Positions 1 to 8,086 of a stretch of 47,122 nucleotides of DNA are shown one piece after another. Numbering within the stretch: position 1 is the first letter of the stretch; every line of letters starts with the position of its first letter. Source of the stretch: VAZQ01 sp050179645 (lineage in GTDB: Bacteria > Pseudomonadota > Alphaproteobacteria > Rhizobiales > Xanthobacteraceae); assembly GCA_050179645.1 (NCBI GenBank), contig JBFXEX010000038.1:1-47122 (forward strand). The letters run 5' to 3'. The notes below the pieces were generated by a model. That model was not told where the DNA came from and did not search any database. It was given only the letters and a program-made list of their open reading frames with translations. The translations under genes and the position numbers were made by a program.

Positions 1-380
1 TCCACGACCTGCTGAGTCGGCAGGAACAGGAGGCCGTTCTTCCGAAAAAACGGTCCTCCCCCCCCCGAATGGAACAGGTCCTTCTGGCCGGACAGCTTCT
101 CGACCAGCGCGGCGGCGGCCTGGGTGGCCTGTTCCGAGCTTGGCGCGTCGATCACCGCCAGAATGGTTTCTTCCTTAATCGGGAATGACTTATAGAAGGC
201 CGCTTCGCGCTGCCGCCACGGCAGATCCTGGGAAATCAGCTTGTTGACATCGGCGTCGATGGCGAAATGACTGTAGGCGAAGAGCCCCGCAACCACGCCA
301 GAAAGTACCGCCAGAACAATGACTTGCACAGCGTAACGGGTGCAGGCATCGACCGTGGTGACGATTGCCTTCTTCAGCAT
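1..380 (-). CDS. hpnN: Hopanoid-associated RND transporter HpnN, N-terminal part
   Basis: The gene runs off the left edge; 126 N-terminal codons are present, from the ATG at 380. HpnN is an inner-membrane RND (MMPL-type) protein that moves hopanoids to the outer membrane in Rhodopseudomonas. The sequence shows a hydrophobic helix at about residues 16-37, then a periplasmic start with the motif DADVNKLISQDLPWR and a GGGGPFFRKNGLLFLPT stretch typical of this family. A run of nine C at 58-66 looked like a possible frameshift, but translation stays open and family-like across it. It is divergent from dxs-hpnH with a 242-bp gap, which supports the hopanoid assignment. Identification rests on motif memory and context. 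Confidence 0.8.
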   Translation of the reverse strand, partial: MLKKAIVTTVDACTRYAVQVIVLAVLSGVVAGLFAYSHFAIDADVNKLISQDLPWRQREAAFYKSFPIKEETILAVIDAPSSEQATQAAAALVEKLSGQKDLFHSGGGGPFFRKNGLLFLPTQQVV

Positions 381-489
381 GCCGTGTCCTGGGAGTTAAG
401 CCGCGCGCCGGTCGGGCTGAGGCGGGCGGATGGGGCGGGGTTGAGGCGGAATATCAGGCAATTCAGTGCATTGACAACGACTAAGAGAT

Positions 490-514
490 GGAACCGGCCG
501 GACCTGCGGCAGTT
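490..514 (+). promoter_or_regulatory. Possible EcfG-type promoter upstream of dxs-hpnH
   Basis: GGAAC at 490-494, 16 bases, then AGTT at 511-514, 108 bases upstream of the dxs start. This fits the EcfG pattern GGAAC-N16/17-CGTT except for one base in the -10 element. A single match of this quality can arise by chance, so support is weaker than for the clustered sites at 10.9-20 kb. Confidence 0.3.
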
Positions 515-622
515 AAGCCACGATCGCCGGCGCCTGTCGCTCTCGGGCAGAAGTAGGTGTTCCCCCTGCGAGACAATTTCTTTACTGTCACACCTGCATC
601 GTTTGGGGGGAAAATCCAGACC

Positions 623-2545
623 ATGACTTCACCGACCCCGTTGCTGGACACCATCAAGGGTCCGGAAGACCTTCGTCGCCTGCCCGAGGAATCGCTCCGG
701 CAGGTCGCGGATGAACTGCGCGCCGAAACCATCAACGCGGTTGCGGTCACCGGCGGGCACCTGGGGGCAGGGCTTGGCGTCGTCGAACTGACCGTGGCGC
801 TGCACTATGTGTTCGACACGCCCGGCGACCGTCTGGTGTGGGATGTGGGGCATCAGGCCTATCCCCACAAGATACTCACCAACCGTCGCGACCGCATCCG
901 AACCCTGCGCCAGGGCGGCGGGTTGTCCGGGTTTACCAAACGCGCGGAGAGCGAATTCGATCCCTTCGGCGCGGCGCATTCCTCGACCTCGATTTCCGCC
1001 GGCCTCGGCATGGCGGTGGCCCGCGACCTGACCGGGCGCAACCACAACGTCATTGCGGTCATCGGCGACGGCGCGATGTCGGCCGGCATGGCCTACGAGG
1101 CAATGAACAATGCGGGCGCGATGGATTCGCGCCTAATCGTCATCCTCAACGACAACAACATGTCGATTGCGCCGCCGGTCGGCGCCCTCTCGGCCTATTT
1201 GGCGCGGCTGGTGTCGGGCCAGACCTACCAGTCGGTCCGCCACTCGGTGCATCAGTTGGCGACGCATCTGCCGCCGTTCCTGGAGCAGCGCGCCAAGGCG
1301 ATGGAGGAATATGCCCGCGGCCTAGTGACCGGCGGAACATTGTTCGAGGAGCTCGGGTTCTTCTATGTCGGCCCGATCGACGGCCATAACATGGAGCACC
1401 TGATCCCGGTTCTGAAGAACGTTCGCGACAGCGAGACCGGCCCGATCCTGGTGCATGTGGTCACCGAGAAGGGCAAGGGCTACGCGCCGGCGGAAGCCTC
1501 CGACGACCGATATCACGGCGTGGTCAAATTCGACGTCGCCACCGGCAAGCAGGCCAAGGCCAAATCCAACGCCCCCTCTTACACCAAGGTGTTCGGCGAG
1601 AGCCTGATCAAGGAAGCCGCCAAGGACCCGCGCATCGTGGGGATCACCGCCGCGATGCCGTCCGGCACCGGCATCGACCTGTTCGGCAAGGTGTTTCCCG
1701 ACCGCACCTTCGATGTCGGCATCGCCGAGCAGCACGCCGTGACCTTCGCGGCCGGGCTTGCCACCGAGGGTTACAAGCCGTTCTGCGCGATCTATTCGAC
1801 CTTCCTGCAGCGCGCCTACGACCAGATCGTCCACGACGTGGCGATCCAGCGCCTGCCGGTGCGGTTCGTGCTCGACCGCGCCGGCTTGGTCGGCGCCGAC
1901 GGTCCGACGCACGCCGGCTCCTTCGACCTCGCCTATCTCGGCTGCCTGCCGGGCTTCGTGCTGATGGCGGCGGCGGACGAAGCCGATCTGGTGCACATGG
2001 TGGCGACCCAGGTGGCGATCGACGACACCCCGTCTGCGTTGCGTTATCCGCGCGGCGACGGCGTCGGTGTCGAGATGCCGGAGTTCGGCGTGCCGCTCGA
2101 GATCGGCAAGGGCCGGATTGTGCGCGAGGGAACGTCGGTTGCGCTGCTCTCGCTCGGCACCCGGCTGGCCGAATGCCTGAAGGCCGCCGAGGCGCTGGCC
2201 GCGCATGGCCTCTCCGCCACTGTGGCCGACGCCCGCTTCGCCAAGCCGCTCGACACCGAGTTGCTGCTGCGGCTCGCTCGCGAGCACGAAGTGTTGATCA
2301 CCATCGAGGAAGGCTCCACCGGCGGGTTCGCCGCGCAGGTGCTGCAGGCGCTGGCCGAGCACGGCGTGCTCGATCGCGGGCTGAAAGTGCGGGCGATGGT
2401 ATTGCCCGACCAGTTCATCGACCAGGATAGTCCGGTGGCGATGTACGCCAAGGCTGGCCTTGACGCCAACGCCATTGCGGCCAAGGTGTTCGAGACGCTC
2501 GGCCGGAACATTCGGGTGGAGAAAATCCAGGGTACTCGTCTCTAG
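623..2545 (+). CDS. dxs: 1-deoxy-D-xylulose-5-phosphate synthase
   Basis: DXS joins pyruvate and glyceraldehyde 3-phosphate, the first step of the MEP isoprenoid pathway, and so supplies precursors for hopanoids. The 640-residue product has the family's usual length and features: GGHLGAGLGVVEL with its histidine at residue 46, the thiamine-diphosphate motif GDGAMSAG at about 148-155 followed by NDNNMSI, and GIAEQHAVTFAAG with the catalytic-type glutamate near residue 369. The ATG at 623 was preferred to an in-frame GTG at 557 because it has a G-rich ribosome site (GGGGGGA) 11 bases upstream and removes a 22-residue tail not typical of the family. hpnH follows 60 bases downstream, so the two are probably co-transcribed. 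Confidence 0.96.
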   Translation: MTSPTPLLDTIKGPEDLRRLPEESLRQVADELRAETINAVAVTGGHLGAGLGVVELTVALHYVFDTPGDRLVWDVGHQAYPHKILTNRRDRIRTLRQGGGLSGFTKRAESEFDPFGAAHSSTSISAGLGMAVARDLTGRNHNVIAVIGDGAMSAGMAYEAMNNAGAMDSRLIVILNDNNMSIAPPVGALSAYLARLVSGQTYQSVRHSVHQLATHLPPFLEQRAKAMEEYARGLVTGGTLFEELGFFYVGPIDGHNMEHLIPVLKNVRDSETGPILVHVVTEKGKGYAPAEASDDRYHGVVKFDVATGKQAKAKSNAPSYTKVFGESLIKEAAKDPRIVGITAAMPSGTGIDLFGKVFPDRTFDVGIAEQHAVTFAAGLATEGYKPFCAIYSTFLQRAYDQIVHDVAIQRLPVRFVLDRAGLVGADGPTHAGSFDLAYLGCLPGFVLMAAADEADLVHMVATQVAIDDTPSALRYPRGDGVGVEMPEFGVPLEIGKGRIVREGTSVALLSLGTRLAECLKAAEALAAHGLSATVADARFAKPLDTELLLRLAREHEVLITIEEGSTGGFAAQVLQALAEHGVLDRGLKVRAMVLPDQFIDQDSPVAMYAKAGLDANAIAAKVFETLGRNIRVEKIQGTRL

Positions 2546-2605
2546 GGTCGGCTTGACGCCACCGGGCAAGTCGCACAGAAGGACGGGACGAGGACACCGC
2601 AAATC

Positions 2606-3757
2606 ATGGATTTTCCGTTCCACAAGGAACTCCGCATCGGCGCCTATCTGCTCAAGCAGAAGCTGATGGGCCGCACGCGCTATCCGCTGGTTCTGATGCT
2701 GGAGCCGTTGTTCCGCTGCAATCTGGCCTGCGTCGGCTGCGGCAAGATCGACTATCCGGCGCCGATCCTGAACCGCCGGCTGTCGGTCCAGGAGTGCCTC
2801 GACGCGGTCGACGAATGCGGTGCGCCGATGGTGGCGATCCCCGGCGGCGAGCCGCTGATCCACAAGGAGATCGGCGAGATCGTCAAGGGCATCGTGGCCC
2901 GCAAGAAATTCGTCTCGCTGTGCACCAACGCGCTGCTGCTGGAGAAGAAGCTGGACCTGTTCGAGCCGTCGCCGTTCCTGTTCTTCTCGGTCCACCTCGA
3001 CGGCATCAAGAAGCATCACGACAAGTCGGTGTGCATGGAGGGCGGGTTCGAGAAGGCCATCGCCGGCATCAAGGCCGCCAAGGCCAGGGGCTTCACCGTC
3101 AACGTCAACGCCACGATCTTCGACGGTCATCCGGCCGAGGACATCGCTGCGTTCCTGGACCTTACCGAGCAGCTGGGCGTCGGCGTCTCGATTTCGCCCG
3201 GCTATGCCTATGAGCGCGCTCCCGACCAGGAGCACTTCCTGAGCCGCCGCAAGACCAAGGAGCTGTTCCGCAAGGTCTTCGCCATGGGCAAGGGCAAGAA
3301 GTGGAAGTTCATCCACTCCGGCCTGTTCCTCGATTTCCTCGCCGGCAACCAGACCTATCACTGCACGCCGTGGGGCATGCCGACCCGCAATATCTTCGGC
3401 TGGCAGAAGCCGTGCTATCTCCTTGGCGAAGGCTACGCCAAGACCTTCACCGAACTGATGGAGACCACGGACTGGGACTCCTACGGCACCGGTCAATACG
3501 AAAAGTGCGCGAACTGCATGGCACATTGCGGCTATGAGCCAACGGCCGCGACCGCGACGCTGGCCCAGCCGCTGCAGGCCCTCAAGGTCGCGCTGTTCGG
3601 CGTCAAGACCGCGGGTGAGATGGCCCCGGAGATCCCGCTCGATCAGCAGCGGCCGGCCGAATACAACTTCTCGCGCCACGTCGAGAAGGAGATGGCGGCG
3701 ATCCACGCCAAGGCTCCCGCCAACCGCAATGCGCCGCCGATGGAAGCCGCCGAGTAG
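2606..3757 (+). CDS. hpnH: Adenosyl-hopene transferase HpnH (radical SAM)
   Basis: HpnH attaches the 5'-deoxyadenosyl group to diploptene, the first step toward side-chain-extended hopanoids. The 383-residue protein opens with MDFPFHKELRIGAYLLKQ, then YPLVLMLEPLFRCNLACVGC. Its CxxxCxxC cysteines at residues 38, 42 and 45 bind the radical-SAM 4Fe-4S cluster. A GGEPLIHKEI motif (SAM-binding GGE) follows. A C-terminal cysteine group, YEKCANCMAHCGYEP at about residues 298-312, is characteristic of HpnH. Placement behind dxs and across from hpnN matches hopanoid loci of Rhodopseudomonas and Bradyrhizobium. Confidence 0.95.
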   Translation: MDFPFHKELRIGAYLLKQKLMGRTRYPLVLMLEPLFRCNLACVGCGKIDYPAPILNRRLSVQECLDAVDECGAPMVAIPGGEPLIHKEIGEIVKGIVARKKFVSLCTNALLLEKKLDLFEPSPFLFFSVHLDGIKKHHDKSVCMEGGFEKAIAGIKAAKARGFTVNVNATIFDGHPAEDIAAFLDLTEQLGVGVSISPGYAYERAPDQEHFLSRRKTKELFRKVFAMGKGKKWKFIHSGLFLDFLAGNQTYHCTPWGMPTRNIFGWQKPCYLLGEGYAKTFTELMETTDWDSYGTGQYEKCANCMAHCGYEPTAATATLAQPLQALKVALFGVKTAGEMAPEIPLDQQRPAEYNFSRHVEKEMAAIHAKAPANRNAPPMEAAE

Positions 3758-3909
3758 CGGCTGGCGGTTTGACGCCCGCCGGGTTGCGGGCCGGCCTGTG
3801 GCCAAAACGACACGCCTCGACCACTCGTTCAATATCTAACCGATTGCGCTGAATTCGTTTGAACCTCTGGTGATCCGTTCCGACTAACCTGATCGGGAGG
3901 GCATTCATC

Positions 3910-3999
3910 ATGGAAGACCAACGTACTGCTCGGCTGTTTGGACTGGCGCTCGGCATTCTGTTCAGCGCCTGCCTGGTTCTGAACGCCTTCGCATTCTGA
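3910..3999 (+). CDS. Small single-helix membrane peptide (29 aa), unknown function
   Basis: A short open frame starts at an ATG preceded by GGGAGG nine bases upstream. It encodes 29 residues: a charged start (MEDQRTARLF), then one hydrophobic stretch ending in LVLNAFAF. It lies 152 bases downstream of hpnH on the same strand. The strong ribosome site and membrane-peptide composition support a real gene, but it was not recognised and such short frames occur by chance. Confidence 0.5.
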   Translation: MEDQRTARLFGLALGILFSACLVLNAFAF

Positions 4000-4299
4000 C
4001 GCATCGTCCCGGAACGCCAAGGCTTTCCGGGAGATTGCGCTTGCGGGCCTGCTCGACCGGCTGAGCCGGCCGCGCGCCGCGAATGCAAGGCCGCAGGCTG
4101 ATCTCCCGATTTCGGTTGCCCCACCGCCGTGCGGCTGGCCGCTTCATTCAGGCGCCGAATCGCCGGTCGAATCGCGCCGTTGCGCTGGCGCAACAGATCA
4201 AGCCAAAGTCGCTCCGATCTCCCCTGGAAATATTCTGCTTTACGCCGGAAGCCGCTAGTCTTGGCAGGTCAGTTCAATGCCAATGACAAGGGGCGTGTC
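4000..4299. other. Intergenic stretch with no recognisable feature
   Basis: About 300 bases between the 29-residue peptide and the small membrane protein. No promoter matching a known consensus, strong hairpin or coding signal was seen. Confidence 0.4.
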
Positions 4300-4662
4300 G
4301 TGTTTGGCGTAGTTGGCGTGCTGTTGGCGAGTGCAGCCTTCGCGTTTCTGTTCGCGTATCTCTGCACCACGTTTCTGTTGACGCAGTTCAAGGTGCACCG
4401 CCGCATGCTGGTCGGGCAGAAGAGCCTGCTGATCATCATCGGCTCGAACGTGGTCAGCCTCGTGCTGTTGTGGTTCGTCGGCTTTGCGCTGCTCTCGGCA
4501 GGCGGCCACGGTCATCTCGAAATCCCGGCGGCTTTCATCGCGGTCAGCGCACAGTCGATCTGGCTGATGCGGCATCTGCTGCTCTACCGCCGCGATCACC
4601 TGCGCCTGCGCTACGAGCCCTACGAACCCGACATCGAGGCGGACAGCCTCACGCGGTCGTAG
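4300..4662 (+). CDS. Small inner-membrane protein, unknown function
   Basis: From a GTG at 4300 the product is 120 residues with about three hydrophobic helices: VVGVLLASAAFAFLFAYL, LLIIIGSNVVSLVLLWFVGF and a weaker one near AAFIAVSAQSIWL. The tail is basic and acidic (YRRDHLRLRYEPYEPDIEADS). The GTG was chosen because AAGGGG sits six bases upstream; the frame is open further upstream (to 4129) but that extension is arginine-rich and looks non-coding. It ends before a hairpin at 4693-4712 shared with the convergent hydratase gene. No function can be assigned. Confidence 0.6.
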   Translation: MFGVVGVLLASAAFAFLFAYLCTTFLLTQFKVHRRMLVGQKSLLIIIGSNVVSLVLLWFVGFALLSAGGHGHLEIPAAFIAVSAQSIWLMRHLLLYRRDHLRLRYEPYEPDIEADSLTRS

Positions 4663-4692
4663 GCGCGATCGCATGGGCCGGGGTCGTCCGAC

Positions 4693-4712
4693 CCCTCCCC
4701 TTGTGGGGAGGG
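4693..4712. terminator. Hairpin between convergent genes; member of a dispersed repeat
   Basis: CCCTCCCC, loop TTGT, GGGGAGGG gives an 8-bp perfect stem between the convergent genes ending at 4662 and 4733. A near-identical hairpin recurs at 30045-30067, and related CCCTC/GAGGG hairpins occur at 10735-10758, 38302-38456 and 41584-41734. It may act as a two-way transcription barrier; there is no U-tract. Confidence 0.5.
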
Positions 4713-4732
4713 TGAAAGCAAGCACCGCCAGG

Positions 4733-5515
4733 CTACACGAATTGCACGGCGATGCCGCCGAGTTCGCCGAAATCGGCGTGCAGCGTGTCGCCCTTGCCGG
4801 CGAACACCACGCGGGTAAATGAGCCGGCGAGCACCAAGTGGCCGGGCTCCAGCGCGACGCCGTGGGAGCCGAGCTTGTTGGCCAGCCAGGCGACGCCGAG
4901 CGCCGGGTGGCCGAGAACACCGGCGGCGACACCGGTCTCCTCGATCTCGGAATTCTTGTACATGATGCCGCCGACCCAGCGCAGGTCGACGTCCATCGGT
5001 CCGACCGGACGGCCGCCGACCACGATGCCGGCGGCAGCGCCGTTGTCGGCGACGGTATCGAAGATCTTGCGCTGATCCTGCAATCGCGCATCGACGATCT
5101 CGATCGCCGGCACGACGTATTCGGTGGCGCGCAAGACGTCGGTCAGCCCCACGCCCGGCCCCTTGAGCCGCGTGCCGAGCACGAAGGCAAGCTCGATCTC
5201 GACCCGCGGACGGCAGAAATTGGCGTGCGGGATCTTGGCGCCGTCCGGAATCATCATGTCGTCGAGCAGGTGGCCGTAGTCCGGCTCGTCGATCATCGAG
5301 GAGCGCTGCATCGCCTTGGAGGTGAGGCCGACCTTGTGGCCGATCAGCTTGGCGCCGGCCGCGATCTTGCGGTTCGCCACCTCGGTCGAAATGGCGTAGC
5401 TGTCCTCGATCTCGATATTGGGCCAGGTGGTGGAAAGCTGGACCGCCTGTTTGCGCTCCTTCTCGGCCGCTAGCAGGATATCGGCGGCCTTCTTGCGATC
5501 GGCATCGGACAGCAT
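4733..5515 (-). CDS. 2-oxo-hept-3-ene-1,7-dioate hydratase family protein (HpaH/MhpD type)
   Basis: Hydratases of this family add water to 2-oxo-alkenoate intermediates after aromatic ring meta-cleavage, using a divalent metal. The 260-residue length is normal. Visible features are an N-terminal helix, IEDSYAISTEVANRKIAAG, the GHKVGLTSKAMQ motif near residues 59-70, the metal-ligand segment RVEIELAFVLG, and a C-terminal LEPGHLVLAGSFTRVVFAGKGDTLHADFG. The start has GGGAGG eight bases upstream. In 4-hydroxyphenylacetate (homoprotocatechuate) degradation HpaH acts downstream of HpaB, and an HpaB-type protein is encoded at 8087-9532. The exact substrate is not shown by the sequence. Confidence 0.85.
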   Translation of the reverse strand: MLSDADRKKAADILLAAEKERKQAVQLSTTWPNIEIEDSYAISTEVANRKIAAGAKLIGHKVGLTSKAMQRSSMIDEPDYGHLLDDMMIPDGAKIPHANFCRPRVEIELAFVLGTRLKGPGVGLTDVLRATEYVVPAIEIVDARLQDQRKIFDTVADNGAAAGIVVGGRPVGPMDVDLRWVGGIMYKNSEIEETGVAAGVLGHPALGVAWLANKLGSHGVALEPGHLVLAGSFTRVVFAGKGDTLHADFGELGGIAVQFV

Positions 5516-5746
5516 CGGTGGGTCCCTCCCCGCTTGGCTGATTTAGCGCCGGACTATCGTCGATTGCGCGCCGCGCCTCAATCACTTTGCGGTCCGCATT
5601 GCCAGCGCGGTGGCGCCCTGCCAAGTTAGCCGCTGAGTTCCAGACGTCGTGATCGGGCTAGTCCCGGCCATCCACGTCTTGTTGCAAGAAGGTCGTGAAT
5701 GCCCGGCCTTCGCCGGGCATGACGATGGAGAGAGCGCCGACCACGA

Positions 5747-7003
5747 ATGAATTCAGAGGCGGACGTCATCATCATCGGCGGCGGCATCGGCGGACTGACG
5801 CTGGCGCTCGGCCTGCATGCCGCAGGCGCCGCGCGGCGCATCCGAATCTACGAGGCGGCGCCGGAAATCCACGCGCTCGGCGTCGGAATCAATCTCGGAC
5901 CGCACGCGATCAAGGAGTTGAGCGCGCTGGGGTTGCAGGACGCACTCGTCGCAGTCTCCTGCCAGCCGCAGGACTACGCGTTCTTCACCCGCCACGGCCA
6001 GCTCGTCTACCGCGAGCCGTGGGGGATGGCCGCCGGGCACCAGTGGCCGCATATTTCGATCCACCGCGCCGACCTGCATCAGGTGCTGCTCGACGCTACG
6101 ATCGCCCGCCTCGGTGCCGGAAGCTATGTCACCGGCCACCGCTGCACCGGCATCGAGCAGGGTGACAGCGAGGTCACCGCGCACTTCTCGGCGAGCGACG
6201 GCAGTGCGCTGCCCCCGCAGCGCGGCGACGTGCTGATCGCCTGCGACGGCGTGCACTCGGTCGCGCGCGCGCAGTTCTATCCGGACGAGGGCCCGTTCAT
6301 CTATCGCGGCACGAACCTGTGGCGCGGCGTCACCCGGATGGCGCCGTTCCTTACCGGGCGCAGCATCGCGCGCATCGGCGCGCGGCATTCGACGCTGATC
6401 ATGTATCCGATCCGCAACAACATTGACGCGACGGGCAATCAGCTCGTCAACTGGGTAGCGGAGATCGAACGCGACGTCGCGGTGCCGGTCGACTGGAACA
6501 AGCCCGGGCGGCTCGAGGACTTCCTGCCGGTCTACCAGGACTGGGTGTTCGACTGGCTCGACGTGCCCAAAATGATGCGCAACGCCGACGCCATTCTGTC
6601 CTACCCGATGGTCGATCGCGATCCGCTTCCAGCCTGGACCTTCGGCCGCGTGACGCTGCTCGGCGATGCCGCCCATCCGATGTATCCGCAGGGCGGCAAC
6701 GGCGGCGCGCAGGCGATCATCGACGCCGCAACGCTGGCGCGACTCCTCAAGAGCGAAAGCGATCCGCAGGCCGCCTTGAAGGCTTACGAAGCGGCGCGGC
6801 TTCCCGCCACCGGCCGGATCGTGCTGCAGAACCGCACCGCGCCGCCGAACGTCATCGTCGACACCGTCGAGCAGCGCACCGGCGACCGCCGCTTCGAGCG
6901 GCTGGAAGACGTCATCAGCCAGGATGAATTGCGGGCGATCTTCGAGCGCTACCAGAAGGTCGCCGGCTATCATGTTCAACAAGTCGGACGCGCACAGGGG
7001 TAA
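5747..7003 (+). CDS. FAD-dependent aromatic monooxygenase, PhzS-like
   Basis: Class A flavoprotein monooxygenase of 418 residues. The dinucleotide fold GGGIGGLTLALGL is at about 11-23, the GVNLGP-like segment GVGINLGPHAIKEL is at about 45-58, and the second FAD motif LLGDAAHPMYPQGGNGGAQAI is near 304-324. The layout, including YPMVDRDPLP before the GD motif and RLEDFLPVYQDWVFDWLD, closely follows PhzS (a phenazine-carboxylate monooxygenase) from memory, but many uncharacterised 'flavin-dependent oxidoreductases' share it. The substrate is unknown and likely an aromatic acid given the neighbours. It is followed after five bases by the GlcG/HbpS-like gene, so the two probably form an operon. 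The 230 bases upstream contain no recognised promoter. Confidence 0.85.
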   Translation: MNSEADVIIIGGGIGGLTLALGLHAAGAARRIRIYEAAPEIHALGVGINLGPHAIKELSALGLQDALVAVSCQPQDYAFFTRHGQLVYREPWGMAAGHQWPHISIHRADLHQVLLDATIARLGAGSYVTGHRCTGIEQGDSEVTAHFSASDGSALPPQRGDVLIACDGVHSVARAQFYPDEGPFIYRGTNLWRGVTRMAPFLTGRSIARIGARHSTLIMYPIRNNIDATGNQLVNWVAEIERDVAVPVDWNKPGRLEDFLPVYQDWVFDWLDVPKMMRNADAILSYPMVDRDPLPAWTFGRVTLLGDAAHPMYPQGGNGGAQAIIDAATLARLLKSESDPQAALKAYEAARLPATGRIVLQNRTAPPNVIVDTVEQRTGDRRFERLEDVISQDELRAIFERYQKVAGYHVQQVGRAQG

Positions 7004-7008
7004 GACTG

Positions 7009-7431
7009 ATGGCCGATACGATTACTTCACTGAAACTGACCTTGGAGGGCGCCATGCGGCTGTTGCAGGCCGGCATCGCCAAGGCCAAGGAGATGAACGT
7101 GCCGGAATGCATCTCCGTGGTCGACACCGGCGGGCACCTCCTGGCCTTCGCCCGGATGGATGGCGCCTTCACCCAGTCGATGGACACCTCGCTGATGAAG
7201 GCGATGACGGCCGCGTCCTACGGCGTCCCGACCGGCGACATCGGTGCCGGCATCGACATCAAGCTTGCGATCGCAACGCAAGGCAAGCGCATCAACCTGC
7301 CGGGCGGGCTGCCGGTGATCGTCGACGGGCATGTCATCGGCGGCATCGGCGTCGGCTCGGGCACCGGCGAGGAGGACCGTCAGGTCGCCAACGCGGCGCT
7401 CGCCGCCTTTCCTGGCGCGAAGACTTTCTAG
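7009..7431 (+). CDS. GlcG/HbpS-like protein (DUF336 family)
   Basis: A 140-residue protein of the GlcG/HbpS (heme-binding, DUF336) fold. It shows SLTLEGAMRLLQAGIAKAKEM, CISVVDTGGHLLAFARMDGA, then PGGLPVIVDGHVIGGIGVGSGTGEEDRQVANAAL, which is the typical C-terminal core. Members often sit beside flavin monooxygenases and catabolic genes, as here, but their biochemical role is mostly undefined; some bind heme. It starts five bases after the monooxygenase stop, indicating co-transcription and possibly translational coupling. There is no signal peptide, so it is probably cytoplasmic. Confidence 0.85.
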   Translation: MADTITSLKLTLEGAMRLLQAGIAKAKEMNVPECISVVDTGGHLLAFARMDGAFTQSMDTSLMKAMTAASYGVPTGDIGAGIDIKLAIATQGKRINLPGGLPVIVDGHVIGGIGVGSGTGEEDRQVANAALAAFPGAKTF

Positions 7432-7495
7432 CCCTACTGCGTCAGGATGCAGAAACCCAGGTGGTGATGGATTCCGGCCTCAGCCCTTCCTCCGG

Positions 7496-7521
7496 CCGGC
7501 AATGACCGAGCGCATTGCCGG
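7496..7521. terminator. Hairpin between convergent genes
   Basis: CCGGCAATG, loop of eight, CATTGCCGG: a 9-bp perfect stem between the ends of the GlcG-like gene (7431, +) and the small gene at 7536-7679 (-). No U-tract follows on either strand, so it is at best a two-way barrier. Confidence 0.4.
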
Positions 7522-7535
7522 TCGGTACGAGCAGC

Positions 7536-7679
7536 TTAAAACGAGATGGCGAGGAAGCCCGCGTAGCAGAAGGACGCGATCAGGCCAATCCAAGCCGGCC
7601 CTTCGAGTCGCTGAGCGATCACTTCAAGACGCTCGGCGAAAGACGGACGCGCGCTGGAATCAACGAATGTCTCGTGCAT
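7536..7679 (-). CDS. Small protein with C-terminal hydrophobic helix (47 aa), unknown
   Basis: From an ATG at 7679 the frame encodes 47 residues beginning MHETFVDSSARPSFAERL and ending with a hydrophobic GPAWIGLIASFCYAGFLAIS followed by F. GGGGGA lies six bases upstream of the ATG. The order (amphipathic charged half, then one membrane helix) suggests a tail-anchored small membrane protein. It was not recognised and no partner is obvious. Confidence 0.5.
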   Translation of the reverse strand: MHETFVDSSARPSFAERLEVIAQRLEGPAWIGLIASFCYAGFLAISF

Positions 7680-8086
7680 CGGAAATCCCCCGATCTGCGA
7701 CAGCCACAATCCCCATTGCGAAACCGCTGCCGACTTAACCCGAATGGCGAAGTGTTAACAGAAACAAGGCGGAAAGTTGGCGGCGATCGGTAGAAGTACG
7801 GCGTACCTGCAACGCAACAGTTGAGGCCTGGATTGAGAAGCCCCGGCCCTTTGCGCTTGGCCGGGGCTCCCCGTCCTACAGTCGGAATCGAAGTCCCCAT
7901 CCGACTGCATCCCCCCACAAACCCGTGAGGCTCGGCGACCTCTCGTTCGAACACGGCAAGTTAAACAGGAGATCGCGTGCCGATCAGTCTGCATCTCCGA
8001 TCGGCAACATCCAAGCATCGATTAAAATCAGACTTAAACTTTAATGAACGCGTTAGCCTTGATGGCCGATCCGTGACACGGCGGGA
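7680..8086. other. 407-bp intergenic stretch with two hairpins
   Basis: No convincing gene. There are two perfect inverted repeats: AGCCCCGGCC / GGCCGGGGCT at 7839-7868 (10-bp stem, 10-base loop) and TGCCGATC / GATCGGCA at 7978-8006. Neither is followed by a U-run. The stretch lies downstream of the HpaB-like gene and upstream of the small gene on the minus strand. Confidence 0.4.

Noticed and set aside
58..66. Run of nine C in hpnN as a frameshift or assembly error
   Set aside because: Translating through it on the minus strand gives HSGGGGPFFRKNGLLFLP in frame, as expected for the family.
471..476. TTGACA as a housekeeping promoter for dxs
   Set aside because: No -10-like hexamer lies 16-18 bases downstream.
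1322..3832. Very long open frame antisense to dxs and hpnH (836 codons)
   Set aside because: It lies wholly opposite two certain genes, is rich in R, H and G, and has no ribosome site; it is a by-product of high G+C codon use.
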